From assembly GCF_003574735.1 (NCBI RefSeq), contig NZ_QORW01000023.1:1-64000 (forward strand): a stretch of 64,000 nt of DNA, read 5' to 3'. The notes under the pieces are model-generated. The model saw only the letters and a list, made by a program, of their open reading frames with translations, did no database searches and was not told the origin of the DNA. The translations under genes and the position numbers were made by a program. Below, piece after piece: positions 34,296-41,977 of this stretch. Position 1 is the stretch's first letter. Every line of letters starts with the position of its first letter. This DNA is from Dongia deserti (GTDB taxonomy: Bacteria; Pseudomonadota; Alphaproteobacteria; Dongiales; Dongiaceae).

Positions 34296-36218
34296 TTACG
34301 GCCATACCCAGAGGTCGATGGTCTCGTTTCGCCCACGGACCTGCTGGCCGGCGAGCCGGCGCATGCCGCTTAGCATGTCGTCGCGACCGGCCCGGTGCAC
34401 ATTGGCGATGAACTTGGCAGAGGCGACGATCGCGGCCTTGTGCTCCTTGCCCATCTCCTGCAAGCGGCTTGCCACATTGACGGTGTCGCCCGCGACGGTG
34501 ATCTGGCCCTGGTGCTCGCCGCCCAGCAGTGCCGCGATCACCGGCCCATAGTGCAGGCCGATGCGCATACGCACCGGCTCCTGGCCTGCCGCCTCGAGAT
34601 CGAGGTTCCAGTCGCTCAAGGTGTCGAGCAGCTGGCGCGCGGCCGCCAGTGCCCGGGTGGCGTCGGTCGGCGTCGGCTCCGGCAGGCCGAAGATGATCAT
34701 GGCGCCGTCGCCCATGAACTGCTCAATGACGCCGCGATGGGCGAGGGCGGAGCGCTCGATGCGCCCGTGCAGTTCACGCAGGAAGACGACGGTCGCGGTA
34801 GGGCCCAAACGCTCGGCCCGTCGCGTGAAGCCCGCCACGTCGACGAACATCACCGCGGCTTCCTGCGCCCGCTGATGGAAGCTCGGGCTCTGCTGTTCGG
34901 CCAGGAACTCCGCCAGGAGCGGCGATTGATAGCGCGCGAGATTGTCGCGCTCGGACTGAAGCCGGCCGGAGATGCGCCGCTGCTGCACAATGCGCGCGGC
35001 GAAAGTGAGGATGCCCACGCTGAAGAGCGTCAGAACATAGGTCGTCGCATCGAGCCAGAGATAGGCCGCGGTGAACGCGTATTGCAGGCCCGCAAAGGTC
35101 ACGGCCCACAGCGCGATTGTTGCGATCGCGGCGATCGCCAGGGAGCGCCGGTTGGCCGCGAGGAAGGCCAACATCGACAACAGGACAGCAACGACGATAT
35201 CGATCGCCCACGTGGATGGCGCGCGGAGCAGATATTGGCCATGGGCGATGTTGGCGGCGACCGTCGCCAGCACCTTGACGCCCGGCAGTTCCACTGCGAA
35301 TGGCGAAAGAAACACGTCGCCGGACGCGAGCGCGGTGGCGCCGACGAAGATGGCTCGGCCGGCAAGCAAGTCGGGCGGCACCTTGCCTTCAACCACGTCG
35401 ATAAATGAATAGCTCGGGATGCCACCACCGTCGCCATAGTGATTGATGCCGATCGCATCATAGGTGTCGGTGGCGATTTGCTGGTTGCCTAGCGCGATGC
35501 TTACGCCAGGGGTCAATTTCATAGCCGAACGCGGCAGATCGCGTAGCAGCCGCACGGCTTCTAGCGGCATGGCGGGCAGGTAGTCTGCCGATCCAATCGG
35601 CATTGCAAGCACCATGCGCCGGATGGACCGATCGGCATCGCGCGGCAGATTCACATGTGCCAGCGATGCGACCCGGGCGAAATCGCTGACTGGCAGCCGG
35701 AAGCCGACGGAACCCTCCGGCCGTTCGTGGGCAGCGCTGGCGGTTCCCGCCACTTCGAGCCGGCTGCGCTTCACTAGCTCGGTATCGGGCGGGATGTCGG
35801 CCGACTCCGTCGTCGCCAGTATCACGTGGCCATGGCGGGCCAAGGCTGCCACCAGCAGCGAATCGCCGGATGAGAGTGCATCGCCCTCACCACCGGCCTC
35901 GCGTTCCAGCAGCAGGAGATCGATTGCCAGAACCTTGGCGCCGGCATCGGTCAGGCGATCGACCGCGTCGGCAAGAGCTGCGCGCGGCACGGGAAAGCGT
36001 TGCAGCCGATCGACGCTCCGATCGTCGATCGCGACGATGACGAAATCATCCGGTGCCTTGAGCGGCCCGCGCAGGACATGACGCAGGTCGAGCAAGCGGC
36101 CTTCGAGCGCGGCGGTCAGCGCGCTCGTTTCGCCGGGATGCCACCAGCCGATGGCGGCCCCGGCGATCAGGCACACGAGGACCCAGTACCAGGGCAGCTT
36201 GCCGATGGTGGTACGCAA
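34296..36218 (-). CDS. CHASE2-domain adenylate/guanylate cyclase, class III
   Basis: 640 residues: an N-terminal membrane helix (about 10-28), a CHASE2 extracytoplasmic sensor (about 35-330) with RHVLRGPLKAPDDFVIVAIDDRS, three membrane spans (about 335-415), and a cyclase domain (about 440-625). Metal-binding Asp residues are in VMFVDVAGFT and MGDGAMIIFG, and the ribose/phosphate-binding text is TVAGDTVNVASRLQ. The usual substrate-choosing Lys before F-M-G-D is Gln here (EQFMGDG), and Thr stands where some cyclases have Asp, so cAMP versus cGMP output is open. The TTG start after GAGG fits, 12 bases after the FecR gene. Confidence 0.92.
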   Translation of the reverse strand: MRTTIGKLPWYWVLVCLIAGAAIGWWHPGETSALTAALEGRLLDLRHVLRGPLKAPDDFVIVAIDDRSVDRLQRFPVPRAALADAVDRLTDAGAKVLAIDLLLLEREAGGEGDALSSGDSLLVAALARHGHVILATTESADIPPDTELVKRSRLEVAGTASAAHERPEGSVGFRLPVSDFARVASLAHVNLPRDADRSIRRMVLAMPIGSADYLPAMPLEAVRLLRDLPRSAMKLTPGVSIALGNQQIATDTYDAIGINHYGDGGGIPSYSFIDVVEGKVPPDLLAGRAIFVGATALASGDVFLSPFAVELPGVKVLATVAANIAHGQYLLRAPSTWAIDIVVAVLLSMLAFLAANRRSLAIAAIATIALWAVTFAGLQYAFTAAYLWLDATTYVLTLFSVGILTFAARIVQQRRISGRLQSERDNLARYQSPLLAEFLAEQQSPSFHQRAQEAAVMFVDVAGFTRRAERLGPTATVVFLRELHGRIERSALAHRGVIEQFMGDGAMIIFGLPEPTPTDATRALAAARQLLDTLSDWNLDLEAAGQEPVRMRIGLHYGPVIAALLGGEHQGQITVAGDTVNVASRLQEMGKEHKAAIVASAKFIANVHRAGRDDMLSGMRRLAGQQVRGRNETIDLWVWP

Positions 36219-36230
36219 GCGACCTCGCTA

Positions 36231-36878
36231 TTACAGGCCGAGCCTCGCCAGAGCATTGGCGACTCGCTGGGCGCCCCATACCTTGGCTTCTCCCATCGTG
36301 CCGTCGGCGGTCACGTCGACGCCATAGGTCGGCGACAGGCGGACATTGTCGCCGCGCTTACCCAACACATCGACAGTGCCCGCCAGCACGAACACGTTGG
36401 TGCCGCGCTTGGGCGTTTCCATGATCCATTCGGTGGAGCGCACCGACGCGACAGCAACGGGGCCGAACACGTTGAAGCTGCCCCAGGTCCTGATCGGCGC
36501 CAGGAATCGCGCAATGCCTCGATGCAGGCTCATGCCGATGGAAGCATCGTCTGCCTGCTCGCCTACCAGAGAGCCCAAGCCGACCTGCGTGTCGGGACCA
36601 AGCGTCACGCGCGTGCCGTCGCTGCACGCGACATCCACGCGACCGGACGGACCGGTCTGCAACACATCCCTGGCGGCAAGCTCGGTTCCGACCTGCACAT
36701 TCGTGCGGGCGCCAGCATGCGTCAGGCTTGCCGCGCCGGCGACTTCGGCCACCGCGCAGGCACGGTCCTGCGCAAAGGCAGGCTGGCCGAGCACCAGGAG
36801 CGTACCGATACATATTGGTAGCCAGCAGCGTCGATTGGTTCCTGGATGTCGTTCACCCATGGCTCGCCTCGATTCCAT
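36231..36878 (-). CDS. FecR-domain protein paired with the cyclase
   Basis: 215 residues with a signal peptide (hydrophobic about 18-36, ending GQPAFAQD) and a FecR domain (about 45-195) including LAARDVLQTGPSGRVDVACSDGTRVTLGPDTQV (45-100 region) and VASVRSTEWIM, where the last strand has the STE form of the usual GTE. Exported FecR proteins encoded next to CHASE2 cyclases are a recurrent pair; the FecR domain probably presents a periplasmic signal to the CHASE2 sensor. The ATG after GAGGGG is chosen. It is the first gene of the two-gene unit that faces the Crp gene. Confidence 0.88.
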   Translation of the reverse strand: MESRRAMGERHPGTNRRCWLPICIGTLLVLGQPAFAQDRACAVAEVAGAASLTHAGARTNVQVGTELAARDVLQTGPSGRVDVACSDGTRVTLGPDTQVGLGSLVGEQADDASIGMSLHRGIARFLAPIRTWGSFNVFGPVAVASVRSTEWIMETPKRGTNVFVLAGTVDVLGKRGDNVRLSPTYGVDVTADGTMGEAKVWGAQRVANALARLGL

Positions 36879-36994
36879 TCAAATTCCCCTCGCTAAGGTG
36901 ATAGAATATGCAACCATCCGGCGTTTCGGGTCGCGCAGCAATGCCGGGGTAGGCCTAAGCAGTCAAATAGATTGAGCCAATAGGCCGACGACGG

Positions 36995-37010
36995 TGTGAA
37001 GGGGTTCACA
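36995..37010. promoter_or_regulatory. Perfect CRP-type site TGTGA-N6-TCACA
   Basis: TGTGA-AGGGGT-TCACA lies in the divergent gap between the FecR-cyclase genes (start 36878) and the Crp/Fnr gene (start 37088), 117 bases from the first and 78 bases from the second. Both half-sites match the E. coli consensus exactly with the right six-base spacer. It is a strong candidate for binding of the neighbouring regulator. Confidence 0.8.
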
Positions 37011-37087
37011 AGCCCTTGCGGATAGACCGCCATTTGTAGCTCTATGGCGTCCCTCAGGGCGGCCGGACGACAATTTTGGATACATTA

Positions 37088-37807
37088 ATGGGGCGATTGG
37101 ACCACAGCGAGCGCCAGGCGCTCATCCGGCGCAGCTTTCTTTTCAAGGATGTGGCACAGCCGATCCTGGAGCGGCTGGCTGCCTTGTCGGTCACCAAGCA
37201 CCTGGACCGGCGCGAGAACTTGTTCAACCGCGGCGATGAGGGCGATGCGCTTTACGCCGTGGTGAACGGGTTGGTCCGCATCTGGGTCGGCAGCGACAGC
37301 GGCAAGGAGTTGACCTTCTCCATCATGGAGCCGGGCGACGTGTTCGGCGAAATCGCCTTGTTGGATGGATTGCCGCGCACCGCCAACGCGACCGCACAGG
37401 AAGCGACCCTCTTGCTGGTGATCCAGCGCTCGGCCTTTCTATCGGTGCTCGACAGCGAGCCGATCCTCGGGCGGCACATCATCGAGCTGCTGTGCGAACG
37501 CATGCGCCGGAAGACGGACCTGCTGAGCGACTTCGCCTTTGCCGATCTACCGGTGCGCCTGGCGCGCAAGCTCGGCGATCTGATCGTGGCGCATGGCGAG
37601 ATCGATGGCAACGAAGCGCGGCTCGGCCGACGCTTTTCACAGACCGAGCTCGCGCAGATGCTTGGCGTCTCGCGCGAGGCCATCAACAAACAGCTCGCGG
37701 CATGGAGCCACAAGGGCATCGTCAGCACCGAAGATGGCGGGCTTACCATCCTCGATCTCGGCACGCTGCGCGAGCATGCCGCGATCGACAGCATAGACCG
37801 GGTGTGA
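37088..37807 (+). CDS. Crp/Fnr-family transcription regulator
   Basis: 239 residues. The cyclic-nucleotide domain (about 15-130) has FNRGDEGDALYAVVNGLV and the phosphate-binding cassette GEIALLDGLPRTANA, in which Glu, Arg and Thr take the places of E72, R82 and S83 of E. coli CRP. The C-terminal winged helix (about 150-225) has a recognition helix SREAINKQL, keeping the R180 and E181 that read TGTGA and changing R185 to Lys. No Cys cluster for iron-sulfur is seen, so it is not an FNR. The ATG is chosen over an in-frame TTG. It faces the cyclase genes, with a perfect CRP-type site between. Confidence 0.9.
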   Translation: MGRLDHSERQALIRRSFLFKDVAQPILERLAALSVTKHLDRRENLFNRGDEGDALYAVVNGLVRIWVGSDSGKELTFSIMEPGDVFGEIALLDGLPRTANATAQEATLLLVIQRSAFLSVLDSEPILGRHIIELLCERMRRKTDLLSDFAFADLPVRLARKLGDLIVAHGEIDGNEARLGRRFSQTELAQMLGVSREAINKQLAAWSHKGIVSTEDGGLTILDLGTLREHAAIDSIDRV

Positions 37808-37903
37808 AGTGCCTCACAGCGGGGCGAGCGCCGCTGGCCTAGGTCTTTGATGGCTTGCCTGCGTCAACCGGCGCAGCTTCGGGAGAGAAGAAGGAGAGGG
37901 CCT

Positions 37904-39226
37904 ATGATCATGAAGGATCATCGCGGCGCGCCAGTGACGGGCGCCGATACCAAGGCGGTCGAGCTCTACGAGACCGCGATCTGCCAGTTCAACTGCTATG
38001 TCGGTGATCCGGTCGCGACGGTCGACAACGCCATCGCCGAAAGCCCGGACTTCGCCATGGCGATTGCGCTCAAGGCCTATCTGCTGCTCTCCGGCATGGA
38101 GCGCGGGTCCGTCGCGAACGCGACAGAATTGCTGGCGAAGCTGCACAATCTGAAGCTCAATGACCGCGAGCGGCGCCACGCCGCGGCCATCGCCTGCCTG
38201 ATCGACGGAGCCTTCAATCGCGCCTCGGAGCGATTGGACGACATCCTGATCGACGATCCGCACGACATCGTCGCGCTGCAGATGGGTCACCTCCTCGACT
38301 TCTACCGCGGCGACAGCCGCAATCTGCGCGATCGCGTGGCACGAGTGCTCGCCGAATGGGATCAGCGCATGCCCGGTTATCACACGCTGCTCGGCATGCA
38401 CGCCTTCGGCCTCGAAGAAATGGGCGATCATGCCCGCGCGGAAGAGAGCGCGCGCCGCGCCATCCAGCTCAACAAGCGCGATGGCTGGGCGTATCACGCC
38501 GTCGCTCATGTGATGGAGATGATGGGGCGATACGAGGAGGGCGCCGGCTTCATGCGCGACAATGAAGCGGGTTGGGCGCCCGAATCCTTCTTCCAGGTGC
38601 ACAATTGGTGGCATCTCGCCCTGTTCCGTCTGGAGGCGGACCAGACAGCCGAAGCTCTGAAGCTCTATGACAGTCCGATTCGCGGCGGCTCCTCCGCCAC
38701 GGTGCTCGACATGGTGGATGCTGCGGCCCTGCTGTGGCGGTTGAAGCTGCGCGGCGTCGATGTCGGCGACCGTTGGCAGGCGATCGCCGATCGCTGGCAA
38801 CCGCTGGTCGAGGACAAGCTCTATGCCTTCAATGACTGCCATGCGGTGATGGCGCTGCTGGGCGCTGGGCGCATCGGGGAGGCGGAGCGCACGGTCTCCA
38901 TCCTGACCGAGACGGCGCGCAAGCAATCGGACAATGCGTTGATGAGCCGCGATGTCGGCCTGCCACTGGCGCGCGCCCTGCTGGCGTTCGAGCAAGGCAA
39001 GTATGCCGCGACCATCGACCTGCTGCGCCCGCTGCGCAACATCGCTCAGCGCTTCGGCGGCAGCCACGCCCAGCGTGACCTGATCGACCTCACCTTGATC
39101 GAGGCGGCGCATCGCGCGGGCGAGCTTAGCTTGGTCCGGGCGCTCGCCAATGAACGGCTGACGCTCAAGCCCAAGAGCCCGCTGGCCCGTCGCTATCGCG
39201 ACCAGGGCACGAAGCGGGCAGCGTAA
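37904..39226 (+). CDS. Tetratricopeptide-repeat protein (TTC38-like)
   Basis: 440 residues from the ATG after AGGAGAGGG; an upstream in-frame start is in poor context. No signal peptide. The repeats are helical pairs: ALKAYLLLSGMERG, HAAAIACLIDGAFNRASERLDDIL, HTLLGMHAFGLEEMGDHARAEESARRAIQLN and HAVAHVMEMMGRYEEGAGFM, with the family-specific NWWHLALFRLE about residue 230. The layout matches the bacterial proteins related to TTC38, which are unstudied. It follows the Crp gene by 96 bases and could share its regulon, with no further proof. A terminator follows. Confidence 0.88.
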   Translation: MIMKDHRGAPVTGADTKAVELYETAICQFNCYVGDPVATVDNAIAESPDFAMAIALKAYLLLSGMERGSVANATELLAKLHNLKLNDRERRHAAAIACLIDGAFNRASERLDDILIDDPHDIVALQMGHLLDFYRGDSRNLRDRVARVLAEWDQRMPGYHTLLGMHAFGLEEMGDHARAEESARRAIQLNKRDGWAYHAVAHVMEMMGRYEEGAGFMRDNEAGWAPESFFQVHNWWHLALFRLEADQTAEALKLYDSPIRGGSSATVLDMVDAAALLWRLKLRGVDVGDRWQAIADRWQPLVEDKLYAFNDCHAVMALLGAGRIGEAERTVSILTETARKQSDNALMSRDVGLPLARALLAFEQGKYAATIDLLRPLRNIAQRFGGSHAQRDLIDLTLIEAAHRAGELSLVRALANERLTLKPKSPLARRYRDQGTKRAA

Positions 39227-39247
39227 GTACCTCTCAGCCACTCCTCA

Positions 39248-39275
39248 CCCGGGCACCGCAAGGAGCCCGGGCTTT
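39248..39275 (+). terminator. Terminator after the TPR gene
   Basis: CCCGGGC, a ten-base loop, GCCCGGG, then CTTTT. It begins 21 bases after the TPR gene stop codon. Confidence 0.8.
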
Positions 39276-39291
39276 TGGCTTGCGCGCGGCG

Positions 39292-39687
39292 TTACTCCTG
39301 GATGCAAGTGTAGTAGGTCGCGGCCTCGTGGAAATTGGTGTTCACGGGGCGCACCTTGATCTTGCTGGCGCCCAGGATCTCGGCACAACCCTCGCCGATG
39401 GTGCCGCTGCTCTTCCAGTAGCCGTTGGCCTTCCAACGGACGTTGACACCACTCACGCTGCCCTCGCTGACGCAGATGGCCGCGTTCACGGTGTCGCGCT
39501 TGGCGCGGGCGATCTTGACGTCGTTGCCACCTTGGATGGTTGTCACGTCCGACTTGGTGGCGGATTGGCAGATCGTGCCAGTCTCGCTGGGCAGAAGCCG
39601 ATATTGCTCGGCCTGCGCAGCTGAACTCCCCAGCATTGCAAGGGCAAGCGCCAGGCCTGGAACCATTGTCATGGCGATGATTTTCAT
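39292..39687 (-). CDS. Small exported protein of unknown function
   Basis: 131 residues with a signal peptide (to about residue 26, ALAMLGSSAAQAEQ). The mature part has four Cys-type positions (TICQSA, AAICVS, EGCAEI, YTCIQE), enough for two disulfides, and a hydrophilic beta-type sequence (TTIQGGNDVKIARAKRD). The ribosome site GGGGAC seven bases before the ATG supports the start. The family is not recognised. It is divergent from the SGNH hydrolase gene. Confidence 0.72.
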   Translation of the reverse strand: MKIIAMTMVPGLALALAMLGSSAAQAEQYRLLPSETGTICQSATKSDVTTIQGGNDVKIARAKRDTVNAAICVSEGSVSGVNVRWKANGYWKSSGTIGEGCAEILGASKIKVRPVNTNFHEAATYYTCIQE

Positions 39688-39720
39688 GGCATGTCCCCTG
39701 TCTCCGTCGAGGAGGGCGCA

Positions 39721-40518
39721 TTGAACCTACGCCCGGGTACCCAACACGGGAACGACAATTTTGCTCCGGGCGCGCAGCATCTTCTCGATGGCGAGAGTGG
39801 TATCTCGCGGCGTGCGATCCTGGCGGCAACAATAGGCGCGCTTGCCACGGCCGGCGTGGCGCGCGCCGGGGAGGGTTCAGCCATGCCCCATGTAGCCTTG
39901 CTCGGGGATTCGATCTTTGACAATGCTGCCTATGTGGGCGGCGGGCCGGACGTCATTGCGCAAGTCCGGGAGCGCCTGCCGGCAGGCTGGCGCGCGACTC
40001 TGACTGCGATCGACGGCAGCACGATCCGGGATATAGGCGATCAGCTGACCCGCGTGCCGTCGGACGCGACGCACCTTGTCGTCAGCATCGGCGGCAACGA
40101 CGCGTTGGGCTATTCGGACATCCTGGGCGCGGCCTCCAGCTCGGTTGCCGACACGCTCATGAAGCTTGCCGATATTCAGCAGGAATTTCGCAGCGGCTAT
40201 GTCCGAATGGTCGAGGCGGTGGTCGGCAGGAAGCTGGCGACGGCATTCTGCACCATCTACGATCCGCGCTATTCGGACCCGATCGAGCGGCGTGTCGCCA
40301 CTACGGCACTTGCGGTGATCAACGACGTTATTGTTCGCGAGGTGGTCATGCGCGGCCTTCCACTGATCGACCTGCGCGTGGTGTGCGGCGAGGATGCGGA
40401 TTTTGCCAACCCGATCGAGCCCTCGGTGCAGGGCGGCCGGAAGATTGCGGGCACGATCGTGTCGCTCCTCACGCAGCACGAATTCGATGTCGGCCGCAGC
40501 CAGGTGTTCGTGCGCTAG
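39721..40518 (+). CDS. SGNH/GDSL hydrolase with Tat-type signal
   Basis: 265 residues. A TTG start five bases after GAGGAGG is used because the ATG 30 bases upstream has no ribosome site and almost touches the divergent gene. The N-terminus carries SRRAIL and a hydrophobic run, a twin-arginine signal ending near VARAGEG. The catalytic blocks are LLGDSIFDNAAY (block I Ser), the Gly of block II, and VSIGGNDALG (block III); a block V Asp-x-x-His is not obvious, though DLRVVCGEDADFANPIEPS is in the right place. The family covers esterases and lipases acting in the periplasm or on cell-surface glycans. Confidence 0.85.
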   Translation: MNLRPGTQHGNDNFAPGAQHLLDGESGISRRAILAATIGALATAGVARAGEGSAMPHVALLGDSIFDNAAYVGGGPDVIAQVRERLPAGWRATLTAIDGSTIRDIGDQLTRVPSDATHLVVSIGGNDALGYSDILGAASSSVADTLMKLADIQQEFRSGYVRMVEAVVGRKLATAFCTIYDPRYSDPIERRVATTALAVINDVIVREVVMRGLPLIDLRVVCGEDADFANPIEPSVQGGRKIAGTIVSLLTQHEFDVGRSQVFVR

Positions 40519-40592
40519 CGGAAGAGCGCAAGAATCGGAGTGTCAACCGAGGATGGGGGTGGATTCTGCTCGCATCGCGAACGAGGCTCGGC

Positions 40593-40859
40593 ATGCGGAC
40601 CTGCAATGCCCTTCTTGCGCTGGCAGCAAGCACTGCGCTGCTCCTCTTTCCCGTCTTGGTCTGGGCGGAGGAGTCGCTGCAGGCGGATACTGGAGCTACG
40701 TCGTCGGCCACATCTCCGAAGACCGGAAAGGAGCGCTTGAGCGACAAGGCAAGCGACGAACAGCGCGTCAACAACTGCAAGGTTCCGCCGGAACGCCAAG
40801 GAACGAAGACGCGTCCCAACGGCTGCCCGCAGGCGGATCGGACGGTGCCGACGAACTGA
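40593..40859 (+). CDS. Small secreted protein of unknown function
   Basis: 88 residues starting six bases after GAGG. A strong signal peptide (hydrophobic about 6-22, cleaved after VWA) is followed by a short polar mature part with two Cys (NNCKVPPE and NGCPQADR), so one disulfide is likely. It is low in complexity and charged (TGKERLSDKASDEQR). No family is recognised. It lies on the plus strand 74 bases after the SGNH hydrolase. Confidence 0.6.
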   Translation: MRTCNALLALAASTALLLFPVLVWAEESLQADTGATSSATSPKTGKERLSDKASDEQRVNNCKVPPERQGTKTRPNGCPQADRTVPTN

Positions 40860-41036
40860 CTGTATCCAGGGCGCGAAAATCGCGACAGCGTCGCTGCTGC
40901 CGCAACTCGACTTGTCCACGCCCGAGGCAAGTGCTCAGGCGCCAGGGCCGAATCGCGCGCATTGACCCCACATTGGCGGTTCGCCACACTCCGGCGCCGG
41001 GAGCCGCACGCGCGGCGCTGACAATCGGGCGAAATC

Positions 41037-41840
41037 ATGGTGCGCATCCGGCTAACTGGAGACCATTCGAGCTATCATTGCGGATCCGCGGCCGTCACGC
41101 AGGTCATTGCCGCCGAATTGCGGCGACACGGCGAGATCGTGACGGGCGATGATTTCGATGTCCTGGTCGTGAACGGGGAAGGCTCGATGCACCATGGCGG
41201 TGGGGCCTTCCGCGACAAGATGCGGCTGATCGAGATGGCGACCGCGAGCGCACGGCCGGCGTTCCTCGTCAACAGCGTCTGGCAGGACAATCCGCACGAA
41301 TTCGATGCCGCGCTCGCAAAATGCCGTCAGATCGTGGTGCGCGAGGTGCTTTCGCAGCGCGCGATCGCACAGCATGACGTCACGGCCGATGTCGTGCCCG
41401 ACCTGTCCTATTTCGCCCCCATCACGCGCGGCGATGCCGTCGACCTCAAGGGCGGCATCGTGATGACGGACTTCCTGTCCCATGAATTCGGCAGCTTTGT
41501 CCGCCTCCGGTCGCGCTGGGCGGAGCGCTTCTCGTTCCTCGACATGCGCGCGATGGACTGGTCGTCCCTGGTGGGGTCGCTGAAAACGGCACGCCTGCTG
41601 CTGACCGGACGCCATCATGCCGTCTATGCCGCGTGCAAGGCGCGCACGCCTTTCCTGGCCCTCGCCGGCAACACGCACAAGATCGAGGGCATTATCGCGT
41701 CGGCGGGTGCGGATATTCCCGTCTTCAGGACATTCTCGGAGCTGAAGGCGTCTATCCAGGAAGCGGAGAACTGGCGCAGCCGCTACGATCGGCTGTTCGA
41801 TTGGCTGGAGCGGCAGGAACCCTGGCGGTTGCCGGCATAA
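41037..41840 (+). CDS. Polysaccharide pyruvyl transferase-like protein
   Basis: 267 residues. Family features are VVNGEGSMHHGGG near residue 45, the central block REVLSQRAIAQ and VPDLSYFAP, and the C-terminal TGRHHAVYAACKARTPFLAL, where the basic residues and the following proline are those of CsaB-type pyruvyl transferases. These enzymes add pyruvate ketals to surface sugars or act as donors in capsule decoration. It is shorter than typical (about 350 aa) because part of the N-terminal region is missing. No other polysaccharide gene is nearby, so its substrate is unknown. Confidence 0.78.
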   Translation: MVRIRLTGDHSSYHCGSAAVTQVIAAELRRHGEIVTGDDFDVLVVNGEGSMHHGGGAFRDKMRLIEMATASARPAFLVNSVWQDNPHEFDAALAKCRQIVVREVLSQRAIAQHDVTADVVPDLSYFAPITRGDAVDLKGGIVMTDFLSHEFGSFVRLRSRWAERFSFLDMRAMDWSSLVGSLKTARLLLTGRHHAVYAACKARTPFLALAGNTHKIEGIIASAGADIPVFRTFSELKASIQEAENWRSRYDRLFDWLERQEPWRLPA

Positions 41841-41977
41841 AGTCCGTGCAGCTGCGCGAGCGCAGCAATCATGTCGCTGCGCTCGATACGATCATGAGCA
41901 GGGCCGCTGTGGCGGTCCCGCACACCCACAGCCAGAAGCATTGCCGGGCGCGGACCGGTTGAGCGCCGAGCTCCATC

